In this document: one piece after another, positions 14,666 to 22,621 of the stretch
How the letters are laid out: every line of letters begins with the position of its first letter
How positions within the stretch are numbered: position 1 is the first letter of the stretch
From: JBGZEX01 sp041846495
GTDB taxonomy: Bacteria; Bacteroidota; Bacteroidia; Bacteroidales; Marinifilaceae
Length of the DNA: 25,588 nucleotides
Assembly: GCA_041846495.1 (NCBI GenBank)
Contig: JBGZEX010000036.1
Coordinates: forward strand, 1 to 25,588
Direction: 5' to 3'
Translations under genes and position numbers: made by a program
Notes under the pieces: model-generated
The model's input: only the letters and a program-made list of their open reading frames with translations
Database searches by the model: none
Told to the model about the DNA's origin: nothing

Positions 14666-15613
14666 TTATTCGAGAGTTTTTTCGTGTTCGTATGCATTTA
14701 CAATATCTTTTACCAAGCGATGACGGATGATATCGCCCGTATCGAATTCGATAATACCTACGCCTTCGATGTTTTTCAACAATCTTATCGCATGGATAAG
14801 GCCGGACATGTTTTTTTTAGGAAGGTCTATCTGACTCGTATCTCCGGTTATGACGAATTTGGCGTTTACTCCCATGCGGGTAAGGAACATTTTCATTTGG
14901 TTGTGGGTGGTATTCTGAGCTTCGTCGAGAATGACGAAGGCATCGTTGAGCGTACGTCCTCTCATATAGGCGAGAGGGGCGATTTGAATCATGTTGGAGG
15001 CAATGTATTCCTCCAATTTACGGGGAGGCACCATATCGTTCAGGGCATCGTAAAGAGGTTGGAGATAAGGGTCGATTTTTTCTTTCAAATCTCCCGGCAG
15101 GAAGCCTAAGTTTTCTCCGGCTTCTACAGCCGGACGACTTAGGATGATTTTCCGTACTTCTTTGTTGCGGAAAGCTTTTACGGCTAATGCTATGGAGGTA
15201 TAAGTCTTTCCCGAACCGGCCGGACCGGTGGCGAATATCAGGTCGTTTTTCCTGCTTGTTTCTACGAGTTTGCGTTGGTTCGGAGTTTTTGCCCGGATTA
15301 TTTTGCCGGAATTTCCGAAAACGATGACGGACTCCGGATCTTCCGGATCTTCTACGTTTTTGTCTTCAAGAATGATGCGCTTGATATTGGAGACGGTGAG
15401 GGTATTGTATTTTTGGAGATGCTCCAAAATATTTTCGATTTTGGTTTCGAAAAAAGAAATTTCCGAGGATTCTCCCTGTACGATGATTTCGTTTCCCCGG
15501 GCGGTGATTTTTAATTTCGGAAAATATTCTTTAATTATATTGAGTTTGGAATTTTTAATACCAAAGAATTCTATGGGCTCCAAGTTCCCGATATTAATTC
15601 GGCGTTCTATCAT
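14666..15613 (-). CDS. PhoH family P-loop ATPase
   Basis: This 315-residue protein has a divergent N-terminal KH-like region (residues 1-100) and a PhoH ATPase domain. Walker A is GPAGSGKT (130-137), Walker B is VILDEAQN (227-234), and the sensor-like block is ITGDTSQIDLP. RPAVEAGENLGFLPGD and the end VKDIVNAYE are family hallmarks. PhoH proteins are predicted RNA-associated ATPases/helicases, sometimes linked to ribosome maturation; the role here is inferred. It is the first gene of a phoH-purC unit and is divergent from mazG, with 72 bp between the two starts. No matching TAnnTTTG element was found on its strand in that gap. Confidence 0.92.
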   Translation of the reverse strand: MIERRINIGNLEPIEFFGIKNSKLNIIKEYFPKLKITARGNEIIVQGESSEISFFETKIENILEHLQKYNTLTVSNIKRIILEDKNVEDPEDPESVIVFGNSGKIIRAKTPNQRKLVETSRKNDLIFATGPAGSGKTYTSIALAVKAFRNKEVRKIILSRPAVEAGENLGFLPGDLKEKIDPYLQPLYDALNDMVPPRKLEEYIASNMIQIAPLAYMRGRTLNDAFVILDEAQNTTHNQMKMFLTRMGVNAKFVITGDTSQIDLPKKNMSGLIHAIRLLKNIEGVGIIEFDTGDIIRHRLVKDIVNAYEHEKTLE

Positions 15614-15633
15614 TTAATATTGAATAAATGTCT

Positions 15634-15641
15634 TAAATTTG
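15634..15641 (+). promoter_or_regulatory. Candidate -7 element of mazG
   Basis: TAAATTTG matches TAnnTTTG, 44 bases before the mazG ATG. No TTTG lies at the -33 position. Confidence 0.4.
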
Positions 15642-15685
15642 TCGGTGCAAGTTAGTTCAAAATTTTTTAATCGAAAAGGAGAAGA

Positions 15686-16528
15686 ATGAATAATTGCGAG
15701 GATAAGGCGAAATTTCTCCGGTCGGGCGACCGGGTTGAGTCGTGTCGCATATCGGAAGGCTTTGCGGAACTTTTGGGAATCGTGTCCCGGTTGCGTAAGG
15801 AATGTCCGTGGGATAGAAAACAAAGCATGGAAACCTTGCGGACTCTTACGGTGGAGGAGGTGTTCGAATTGGGGGATGCCGTATTGAAATCCGATGCGGA
15901 AGGAATAAAAAAAGAGTTGGGCGATTTGATGATGCATACGGTTTTCTATGCCCTTTTGGGAGAAGAAAAAGGATGGTTCGATATGGGAGATGTGCTCGAG
16001 AGCATATGCGAGAAACTGAAGTATCGGCATCCTCATATATACGGGGATGTTCACGTGGATAACGAAAAGGATGTGCTTCGGAATTGGGAGGCTTTGAAAC
16101 TTAAGGAGAAAGGAGGAAACGGAGGCGTGCTCGCCGGGGTCCCGCATTCTTTACCTGCTTTGATTAAAGCATTCCGGATACAGGTTAAAGCCGGAGGTGC
16201 GGGGTTCGATTGGGAGAAAAAGGAGGAAGTGTGGACTAAAGTTAAGGAAGAGTTGGGAGAGTTCGAGACGGAAATGAAAAATGATGATGCTTGCAAAATG
16301 GAAGAAGAATTCGGGGATTTGATGTTTGCGATGGTGAATGCCGCCCGGCTCTACGGGATTAATCCGGAAGATGCGCTCGAGAAAGCGAATCGTAAATTTA
16401 TTCGTCGTTTTTCGGAAGTGGAAGAGAGAGTGAAGCGTTCCGGAGAAGAAATCGGGCATATCGGAATCGAGCGTTTGGATGCCTATTGGAATGAGGTGAA
16501 ATCTTCCGAGAAATTCGAGAAAAAATGA
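15686..16528 (+). CDS. mazG: Nucleoside triphosphate pyrophosphohydrolase MazG
   Basis: This 280-residue two-domain all-alpha NTP pyrophosphohydrolase hydrolyses (d)NTPs to the monophosphate and PPi, a house-cleaning role also tied to stress nucleotides. The first domain has CPWDRKQ (40-46), the metal-binding EEVFELGDA (57-65) and KKELGDLMMHTVFYA (75-89), then KYRHPHIYGDV (112-122). The second domain repeats the pattern with KEELGEFE (187-194) and EEEFGDLMFAMVNAAR (206-221) and ends in NRKFIRRFSEVEE. Both metal sites look intact. The first 20 residues before RISEGFAELL are longer than usual, so a later start is possible, although no other Met occurs early. It overlaps the next gene by 4 bp (ATGA). 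Confidence 0.93.
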   Translation: MNNCEDKAKFLRSGDRVESCRISEGFAELLGIVSRLRKECPWDRKQSMETLRTLTVEEVFELGDAVLKSDAEGIKKELGDLMMHTVFYALLGEEKGWFDMGDVLESICEKLKYRHPHIYGDVHVDNEKDVLRNWEALKLKEKGGNGGVLAGVPHSLPALIKAFRIQVKAGGAGFDWEKKEEVWTKVKEELGEFETEMKNDDACKMEEEFGDLMFAMVNAARLYGINPEDALEKANRKFIRRFSEVEERVKRSGEEIGHIGIERLDAYWNEVKSSEKFEKK

Positions 16529-16887
16529 AAATGGCGGATCTGACCGGGAAATGGAAATATGAAGAGACCTACGAAGGCGGACATGCTTACGGCGAATTGT
16601 TCATCGTACAGAATGGGGATGGATTGACGGGGAAAATTATTTTTTCGGATATCCCCGATACGGCTCCTCCTTTTGTAATCCGGGAAAATTTGGAGGGCCG
16701 ACTTCAGGAACGAAAGGTCCGTCTTAAGGGCTTAGATATGGATATAATCGATTCGGAAACTCTTTTCGACTACGAATTGGATTCGTGGTTCGGCATTTTG
16801 GTGGATGAGAATACCATATCCGGATTGAGCGAAGACGAACAGGGGGTAGAGGGATATTTTACCTTTAAGAGAATGAAAAATGAATAG
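16525..16887 (+). CDS. Small beta-rich protein of unknown function, coupled to mazG
   Basis: This 120-residue soluble, acidic protein has no signal peptide. It begins MKMADLTGKWKYEETYEGG and alternates short hydrophobic and charged strands (GELFIVQNGDGLTGKIIF, VRLKGLDMDII, GILVDENTISGL, VEGYFTFKRM), like a small lipocalin-type beta-barrel. The GKW near the N-terminus and repeated Gly turns support that reading, but no named family is claimed. The start overlaps the mazG stop (ATGA), so translation is probably coupled; Met3 is an alternative start. A hairpin begins at the stop codon. Confidence 0.7.
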   Translation: MKMADLTGKWKYEETYEGGHAYGELFIVQNGDGLTGKIIFSDIPDTAPPFVIRENLEGRLQERKVRLKGLDMDIIDSETLFDYELDSWFGILVDENTISGLSEDEQGVEGYFTFKRMKNE

Positions 16888-16911
16888 CAGAGACAAGAAT
16901 GCCTCTGCTAT
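16884..16911. terminator. Hairpin after the mazG operon
   Basis: ATAGCAGAG (16884-16892) pairs with CTCTGCTAT (16903-16911), 9 bp with a 10-base loop. It overlaps the last gene's stop codon and lies between convergent genes. Confidence 0.55.
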
Positions 16912-16946
16912 GACGATTATTTGGTTGTTAGTGTTAGGGCGTTTGC

Positions 16947-17234
16947 CTATTCTTCGAACTTTTCGTCGGGAAGAATGGATTTTGTATATTCGATGGCTTC
17001 GTTAAGCCCTTCGATGAATTTTGTGAAATCTTCTTTGTACAAAAATATTTTGTGTTTTTCAAAATTCGGAGTCCCCGCATCGTCAAATACCTTTTTACTT
17101 TCCGTAATCGTGAGGTAGTAGTCTTTGTTCCGGGTTTCTTTTACGTCGAAGAAGTACGTTCTCTTACCAGCTCTCACGGGTTTTGAATATATTTCATTAC
17201 GAACCGATTCATCCTTCTTATCAAATTCATTCAT
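16947..17234 (-). CDS. PUR family DNA/RNA-binding protein (DUF3276)
   Basis: This 95-residue protein shows one PUR repeat: SKPVRAGKRTYFFDVKETRN, KDYYLTITESKKVFDD, then KHKIFLYKEDFTKFIEGLNEAIEY. Family members (for example from Borrelia and Bacteroidetes) dimerise and bind single- or double-stranded nucleic acid; in Bacteroidetes they are small single-copy genes of undefined role. The ATG at 17234 follows a TATATTTG element 41 bases upstream on the minus strand. It converges on the mazG operon and faces the repeat-bearing gap. Confidence 0.88.
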   Translation of the reverse strand: MNEFDKKDESVRNEIYSKPVRAGKRTYFFDVKETRNKDYYLTITESKKVFDDAGTPNFEKHKIFLYKEDFTKFIEGLNEAIEYTKSILPDEKFEE

Positions 17235-17274
17235 AATCTACATCGGATTAAAAATTAATAAAACATTATCGAGA

Positions 17275-17282
17275 CAAATATA
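17275..17282 (-). promoter_or_regulatory. Candidate -7 element of the PUR-family gene
   Basis: Minus-strand TATATTTG matches TAnnTTTG, 41 bases upstream of the ATG. No clear -33 partner is seen. Confidence 0.4.
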
Positions 17283-17573
17283 AATAAATTATCGTAATAC
17301 TTCATATTTTCTTAACACTTTATTGCCGTAATACCGGACAATCAACCCTGTTTAAAGAGAAAAAGAGGTTTTGTGGCAGTGTAATAAGTTGCAGTACAAT
17401 GATATATGTGTATTATATGGATTTATTATAAATAAACGACTGCGAATTCGACAGTGAAAAAATATATTTATATAAGGTGTATTTAAGTTAATTTAAACGG
17501 ATATGAGAGGGGTTTTTTATAAGTTTTGCGAAGAATGATTTTGTAGAGACGTAAAAAAACGTTTTTTAGCGGG

Positions 17574-17736
17574 AGAAAATTTTACACGGGTCGATTGAGA
17601 ACACGGGAGCACTAATAACGCAATATGCCAAACCCTTGTCCCTTCCGGCATTTCCCGTCGATTGAGAACACGGGAGCACCAATAACACCGGAAAGGGCGG
17701 TTTTTGAGAAAATTTTATACGGGTCGATTGAGAACA
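17574..17736. repeat. Interspersed 30-bp repeat, two full copies and one partial, 66-67 bp apart
   Basis: Copy 1 (17590-17619) and copy 2 (17657-17686) are identical over 30 bp except one base (C/T). Each begins GTCGATTGAGAACACGGG and ends AATAAC. Copy 3 (17723-17736) keeps only the first 14 bases. Start-to-start spacing is 67 and 66 bp, with intervening unique segments of 37 and 36 bp. Copies 1 and 3, but not 2, also share the 16 bases just before the repeat (GAGAAAATTTTAYACG, 17573-17588 and 17706-17721). Copy 2 folds as TCCCGT/ACGGGA. The spacing recalls a minimal CRISPR array, but there are no cas genes and the shared flanks argue against it. The function is unknown. Confidence 0.8.
17640..17697 (+). 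other. Hairpin enclosing repeat copy 2, followed by a T run
   Basis: CCCTTCCGG (17640-17648) can pair with CCGGAAAGGG (17688-17697) with one bulged A, enclosing all of repeat copy 2. CGGTTTTT follows at 17698-17705, so on the plus strand it looks like a terminator of a structured RNA. No promoter was recognised upstream. Confidence 0.4.
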
Positions 17737-17901
17737 TACATGTTTTTTTTAAGATACGGAGCGAGTTAAAATTCGAAGATTCTCCGGTTGTAACTGCATA
17801 ATAATATAGAATTATATGTTTTTATTTCGTAATTCGCACAGGTTTTATTTTCTTTGTTGAGCGGAAATTTTAGTATCGAAAATATTTTTTAGCCTATCGT
17901 A

Positions 17902-18276
17902 ATGGTTACGGAAAGAAACCTGAATTGGATTTGTTCCTTATGTGTCGTGACGGGATGTATAATCTCCTTCCGTGCAGAGGCAAAGGAAGTTGAAAGCTTT
18001 CCTCGCAAAGAGGAGTCGATTTTATTGACGGAGTCCTCTGCAATTGCCCATATTCCGCAACGGTTTTACGAAATTCAGCATATGGGAGAATTGCCTTGTT
18101 TTTGTACGGATTCGGAACGATTTTTTGTCGAGGATAAATTCGGGAAGGAGGGAGGTATAAAATGTATGGGAGTCATCGTATTTTATATTTCCAATAAAAT
18201 CCGGGCTCCCGGTTTTAGCGTTCGGGATAAGGCGACGATTTGGGGAGAAAACGATATTAGTGAATGTTTATATTAA
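17902..18276 (+). CDS. Hypothetical protein, possibly secreted
   Basis: This is a 124-residue frame starting MVTERNLNWICSLCVVTGCI, with a short hydrophobic stretch (about 9-23) ending at FRAEA that could be a signal peptide. The rest has several Cys (in PCFCTDSERFF and IKCMGVIVFYIS) and ends ENDISECLY. Codon use resembles neighbouring genes and the stop lies 9 bp before secA, which supports a real gene in the same transcript. I recognise no family, and a lone short frame next to a repeat-bearing gap could be a taxon-restricted gene or a decayed one. Confidence 0.5.
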   Translation: MVTERNLNWICSLCVVTGCIISFRAEAKEVESFPRKEESILLTESSAIAHIPQRFYEIQHMGELPCFCTDSERFFVEDKFGKEGGIKCMGVIVFYISNKIRAPGFSVRDKATIWGENDISECLY

Positions 18277-18285
18277 AATAGAATT

Positions 18286-21200
18286 ATGGGTTTTAACGAT
18301 ATATTGAAAAAACTTTTCGGAGATAAGGCGAAACGGGATATGCGGGAATTATCTCCTTATGTAGAAAAAATAAATACGGAATGGGAACGGATGAAAAATC
18401 TTTCCAACGATGAGCTCCGGGCCGTTACCGTCGGATTGCAGGAACGGATACGGGATAGGATATCCGGAGATGAGGAGCGGATTTCTTCTTTGAAGAAAGA
18501 CATAGAGGTGCGCAAGATTCCGGTGGAGGAGAGGGAAAAGATTTATACCGAAATAGATAAGATAGAGGAAGATATAAAGGCGAAAATAGAAGAGGTCCTC
18601 AACGAGATTCTTCCGGAGGCTTTTGCCGTGATGAAAGAAACCGCAAGGAGATTTTGCGAAAATGAGGAATTGGAGGTTACGGCTACGGATTTCGACCGGG
18701 ATTTGGCCGTAAACCACGATTTTGTGGAAATCGACGGAGACAAGGCCGTATATTATAATTCCTGGGAAGCCGGAGGCAATGACACGGTTTGGGATATGGT
18801 GCATTACGACGTGCAGTTGATAGGAGGAACGGTGCTGCATCAGGGCAAGATAGCGGAAATGGCGACGGGAGAAGGTAAAACCTTGGTGGCTACTCTTCCG
18901 GTGTTTTTGAATGCATTGACACACAGGGGAGTGCATGTGGTTACGGTGAACGATTACCTTTCCAAGCGGGATGCCGAATGGATGGGACCTCTGTATATGT
19001 TTCACGGATTATCCGTGGATTGTATCGATAAGTATACGCCCAATTCCCCCGAGAGAAGGAAGGCTTATATGGCCGATATTACATTCGGTACGAATAACGA
19101 ATTCGGTTTCGATTATTTGAGAGACAATATGGCCATTACTCCCGAGGATTTGGTGCAAAGAGGGCATAATTTCGCTATTGTCGACGAGGTGGATTCCGTG
19201 CTTATAGACGATGCCCGTACGCCTTTGATCATATCCGGTCCCGTCCCCCGGGGAGAGGAACAAATGTTCGGAGATTATAAACCCCGGGTCGAAAAGTTGG
19301 TGAAAATGCAGCGGGATTTGATTAACCGCATATTCAATGAAGCCAAAAATCTATTGGCCAGCGACGACGCCAAACAGCAAAAAGAAGGCGGTATACTCCT
19401 GTTGAGAACTTTTAAAGGTTTGCCCAAGTACGGACCCTTGATAAAATTCCTGAGCGAACAGGGAAATAAGGCTACGCTCATACGTACCGAAAACGAATAT
19501 ATGCAGGAGAACGGCAAAAGAATGCCTGAAATCACCGACCCCCTTTATTTCGTTATCGATGAAAAATTGAATTCCATAGAGCTTACGGATAAAGGACACG
19601 ATACCTTGACAATGGCGGGAGAAGATCCCAAATTCTTTATCCTTCCCGATATAGGGGGAGAAATATCCGAAATAGAGCGGACGATTACCGACGAAGAGGA
19701 AAAAACTAAGAAAAAGGATGAATTGCTCCAGCATTATGCCGTAAAATCCGAGCGGGTGCATACGGTTCATCAGTTGTTGAAGGCTTATACGCTTTTTGAG
19801 AAAGACGTGGAGTATGTGGTTTTGGACAATAAGGTGAAGATTGTGGATGAGCAGACCGGGCGTATTATGGAAGGACGCCGTTATTCGGACGGGCTCCACC
19901 AGGCTATAGAGGCTAAGGAAAATGTGAAGGTGGAGGCGGCTACCCAGACTTTCGCCACCATTACTTTGCAGAATTATTTCCGTATGTACCACAAACTTTC
20001 GGGTATGACCGGTACGGCCGAAACCGAAGCCGGAGAGTTTTGGGATATTTATAAACTGGACGTAGTGGTTATTCCTACCAATAAACCGGTGGTGCGTAAG
20101 GATGCCAACGATTACGTATATAAAACCAAGCGGGAGAAATACAATGCCATAATAGACGAAATCGCATCTCTTATCGGAGAGGGACGTCCGGTTCTCGTCG
20201 GTACGACCTCGGTGGAAGTATCGGAACTTCTAAGCAGGATGTTGAAACTCCGGGGTATAGAACATAATGTATTGAATGCCAAACTCCACCATAAGGAAGC
20301 CGATATCGTTGCCGAAGCCGGAAAATCCCGTATCGTAACCATTGCGACGAATATGGCCGGTCGGGGTACGGATATTAAATTGAGTCCCGAGGTAAAGGCC
20401 TCCGGAGGATTGGCCATTGTAGGTACGGAGCGTCACGATTCCCGCCGGGTGGACCGTCAGTTGAGAGGTCGTGCCGGACGTCAGGGCGATCCGGGTTCCT
20501 CTCAGTTCTTCGTTTCCCTTGAGGACGATTTGATGCGTTTGTTCAGCTCCAACCGTATCGTAGGTTATATGGATAAATTGGGACATCAGGAAGGGGATGT
20601 CATACAGCATTCGATAGTTACCAAGGCTATCGAAAGGGCTCAGAAGAAAGTGGAGGAGAATAATTTCGGCATACGTAAGAGATTGCTGGAGTACGACGAC
20701 GTAATGAATTCCCAGCGGGAGGTCATCTATAAGCAGAGACATAATGCCCTTATAGGAGAACGGATAGGAGTGGCCGTTGCCAACAATATGTTGGACGTAT
20801 GCGAAGATATCGTGGATACGTATAAGGAAGTGGAGGATTGCGCCGGATTCAGAGAAGATATACTGAGATATCTGTCGGTAGATTTTAAGATAGAGGAAGA
20901 GGATTTTAAAAAGAAAACCCGAAGCGAACTTACGGATGTCCTGTTTAAGGAGGTGCGGGAAGTATACGAGCGTAAAACTCAAAAAATAGCGGCCCAGGCC
21001 TTTCCGGTTATTAAAAACGTTTTCGAAACCAAGGGTAACCAATATAAAAACATAGTGGTTCCGTTTACGGATGGGAAACGTATGTACAATGTGGTTTCCA
21101 ATCTCGAAAAAGCCTATAATACGGAAGGAGAAGATTTGATTCGTTCTTTTGAGAAAGCCATGATTTTGGCCCATATCGATAACGAATGGAAAGAGCATTT

Positions 21201-21573
21201 GAGAGAGATGGACGATTTGAAACAATCCGTCCAAAATGCCACTTACGAACAAAAAGACCCTTTGTTGATATATAAATTCGAATCCTTCAATCTTTTTAAG
21301 GAGATGATAGAAAAAATCAACAAGACTGTGGTTTCTACGCTTATGAAAGGACAAATACCAATGTCGGAGCCGGAGGATGTGAAAGAGGCTACTGCCCGGA
21401 GGACCGATATGAGCAAAATGCGGACGGGACGCAGCGAAGCTCCCGGAAGCCGTGCCGGAGCGCAAAATGCGGAACGTCGTCCGGTGCATGTGGAACCCAA
21501 GGTGGGACGAAACGACCCTTGTCCTTGCGGAAGCGGTAAGAAATATAAGAATTGTCACGGACGTCAAAGTTGA
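18286..21573 (+). CDS. secA: Preprotein translocase ATPase SecA
   Basis: This 1095-residue motor drives proteins through SecYEG. Walker A is MATGEGKT (192-199), Walker B is VDEVDSVLIDDARTP (DEVD at 300-303). The preprotein cross-linking and helicase motifs are seen in GTNNEFGFDYLRDNM, SGMTGTAETE, GTTSVEVSELLS, ATNMAGRGTDIKL, GTERHDSRRVDRQLRGRAGRQGDPG and the helical scaffold near IDNEWKEHLREMD. The tail GRNDPCPCGSGKKYKNCH is a zinc-binding SEC-C motif (Cys1079, 1081, 1090, His1091). The protein is about 190 residues longer than E. coli SecA, with an acidic coiled-coil insertion around 60-105, as in other Bacteroidetes. lgt follows after 6 bp, so export and lipoprotein maturation are probably co-transcribed. 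Confidence 0.97.
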   Translation: MGFNDILKKLFGDKAKRDMRELSPYVEKINTEWERMKNLSNDELRAVTVGLQERIRDRISGDEERISSLKKDIEVRKIPVEEREKIYTEIDKIEEDIKAKIEEVLNEILPEAFAVMKETARRFCENEELEVTATDFDRDLAVNHDFVEIDGDKAVYYNSWEAGGNDTVWDMVHYDVQLIGGTVLHQGKIAEMATGEGKTLVATLPVFLNALTHRGVHVVTVNDYLSKRDAEWMGPLYMFHGLSVDCIDKYTPNSPERRKAYMADITFGTNNEFGFDYLRDNMAITPEDLVQRGHNFAIVDEVDSVLIDDARTPLIISGPVPRGEEQMFGDYKPRVEKLVKMQRDLINRIFNEAKNLLASDDAKQQKEGGILLLRTFKGLPKYGPLIKFLSEQGNKATLIRTENEYMQENGKRMPEITDPLYFVIDEKLNSIELTDKGHDTLTMAGEDPKFFILPDIGGEISEIERTITDEEEKTKKKDELLQHYAVKSERVHTVHQLLKAYTLFEKDVEYVVLDNKVKIVDEQTGRIMEGRRYSDGLHQAIEAKENVKVEAATQTFATITLQNYFRMYHKLSGMTGTAETEAGEFWDIYKLDVVVIPTNKPVVRKDANDYVYKTKREKYNAIIDEIASLIGEGRPVLVGTTSVEVSELLSRMLKLRGIEHNVLNAKLHHKEADIVAEAGKSRIVTIATNMAGRGTDIKLSPEVKASGGLAIVGTERHDSRRVDRQLRGRAGRQGDPGSSQFFVSLEDDLMRLFSSNRIVGYMDKLGHQEGDVIQHSIVTKAIERAQKKVEENNFGIRKRLLEYDDVMNSQREVIYKQRHNALIGERIGVAVANNMLDVCEDIVDTYKEVEDCAGFREDILRYLSVDFKIEEEDFKKKTRSELTDVLFKEVREVYERKTQKIAAQAFPVIKNVFETKGNQYKNIVVPFTDGKRMYNVVSNLEKAYNTEGEDLIRSFEKAMILAHIDNEWKEHLREMDDLKQSVQNATYEQKDPLLIYKFESFNLFKEMIEKINKTVVSTLMKGQIPMSEPEDVKEATARRTDMSKMRTGRSEAPGSRAGAQNAERRPVHVEPKVGRNDPCPCGSGKKYKNCHGRQS

Positions 21574-21579
21574 AAATAT

Positions 21580-22476
21580 ATGATGAGTTTGTTTATAGAT
21601 TGGGATGTTTCGCCGGAAATCTTTTCCATCGGAGGTTTCGGCATAAGATACTACAGTCTTTTTTTTGCATTGGCTTTTGTTTTCGGTTATAAGATAGAAG
21701 AACGGATGTTTAAGGCTGAAGGGGTGCCCGGTCCGTGGTTGGATAAATTATGGATTTACGTGGCCGTAGCAACCCTGGTAGGAGCTCGTTTGGGGCATTG
21801 TTTGTTCTACGAATGGAGTTATTTCAGCGCACATCCTTTGGAAATCGTCCTTCCCGTGCGTTTTCAGCCCGAGTTCAAATTTACCGGATTTCAGGGATTG
21901 GCCAGCCACGGAGCCGCTATAGGTATCATAGCCGGGTTGTGGTATTACTCCCGTAAGGTGAGTAAAAAATCGATACTCTGGGTTCTGGACAGAGCCGTGA
22001 TACCGATTGCCCTTGCCGGATGTTTTATTCGATTGGGAAATTTGATGAACTCGGAGATTGTGGGCAGTCCTACCGATATGGAATGGGGATTCCGCTTCCT
22101 GCGGGGAAAGGGGATAGAAGATCCCGGCCTTCCCCGTCACCCGGCGCAATTGTACGAAGCATTTTGCTATATGGTGAGTTTTTTTATCCTGAGGCGAATG
22201 TTTTGGAAATTCAAGATGCAAAAGATGCAGGGATTTATTTTCGGTTCCTTTTTGATACTGATATTTGCGGCCCGTTTTATAATAGAGTATTTTAAGGAGG
22301 TACAGGAAACTTTCGAATTGAAGATGATCGCCGCATACGGAATCAATATGGGACAACTTTTAAGTTTGCCTTTCATATTGACGGGAGGTTTTATGTTGTG
22401 GTTTTCCTATGCGAAATGGAAAAAAGCGGGAGCTCCTCCGGCCGTCGAATTCAAGAATGTCCGGAAGACGTCCTGA
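21580..22476 (+). CDS. lgt: Prolipoprotein diacylglyceryl transferase
   Basis: This 298-residue polytopic inner-membrane enzyme moves diacylglyceryl from phosphatidylglycerol to the lipobox Cys of prolipoproteins. The Lgt signature is clear: IRLGNLMNSEIVG (150-162), the conserved His110 in LASHGAAIG, and RHPAQLYEA. There are about seven hydrophobic segments, and the end is a basic tail. Either of two adjacent Met codons (21580 or 21583) may start it. It would act on the surface lipoproteins encoded elsewhere in the window. A weak 7-bp hairpin AGACGTC/GACGTCT (22466-22488) straddles its stop codon. Confidence 0.95.
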   Translation: MMSLFIDWDVSPEIFSIGGFGIRYYSLFFALAFVFGYKIEERMFKAEGVPGPWLDKLWIYVAVATLVGARLGHCLFYEWSYFSAHPLEIVLPVRFQPEFKFTGFQGLASHGAAIGIIAGLWYYSRKVSKKSILWVLDRAVIPIALAGCFIRLGNLMNSEIVGSPTDMEWGFRFLRGKGIEDPGLPRHPAQLYEAFCYMVSFFILRRMFWKFKMQKMQGFIFGSFLILIFAARFIIEYFKEVQETFELKMIAAYGINMGQLLSLPFILTGGFMLWFSYAKWKKAGAPPAVEFKNVRKTS

Positions 22477-22563
22477 AGCTCGACGTCTCGGATTGACCGG
22501 CGGATATATTTGATTATTAATAATATTCCGGGGCAAAACGACACGAGTGTCGGAATTAATTTT

Positions 22564-22571
22564 TACCTTTG
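22564..22571 (+). promoter_or_regulatory. Candidate -7 element of rpsA-rnz
   Basis: TACCTTTG matches TAnnTTTG, 50 bases before the rpsA ATG. The -33 region lacks TTTG; instead a near-perfect inverted repeat CGACAC-GA-GTGTCG (22539-22552) covers it. Confidence 0.5.
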
Positions 22572-22621
22572 TCCCCGATTGTTCAAAATAATGTCTAATA
22601 TATTAATTTGTAATCGTTTTT

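Larger units (their letters stand above)
17235..17901. other. 667-bp AT-rich gap with repeats, no supported gene
   Basis: The gap between the PUR gene (-) and the hypothetical gene (+) has no convincing reading frame. From 17283 to about 17550 it is plain AT-rich sequence. It then holds a 14-bp perfect palindrome AAAAAACGTTTTTT (17554-17567), the interspersed repeat cluster (17574-17736), and about 160 bp of AT-rich sequence before the next ATG. Confidence 0.6.

Noticed and set aside
17574..17736. Calling the repeats a CRISPR array
   Set aside because: Only two full repeats, shared sequence upstream of copies 1 and 3, and no cas gene in the window. The neutral label of interspersed repeat is all that is supported.
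20230..21567. Long antisense frame opposite secA (445 codons)
   Set aside because: It mirrors the secA codons, has no recognisable domain, and is explained by secA codon bias.
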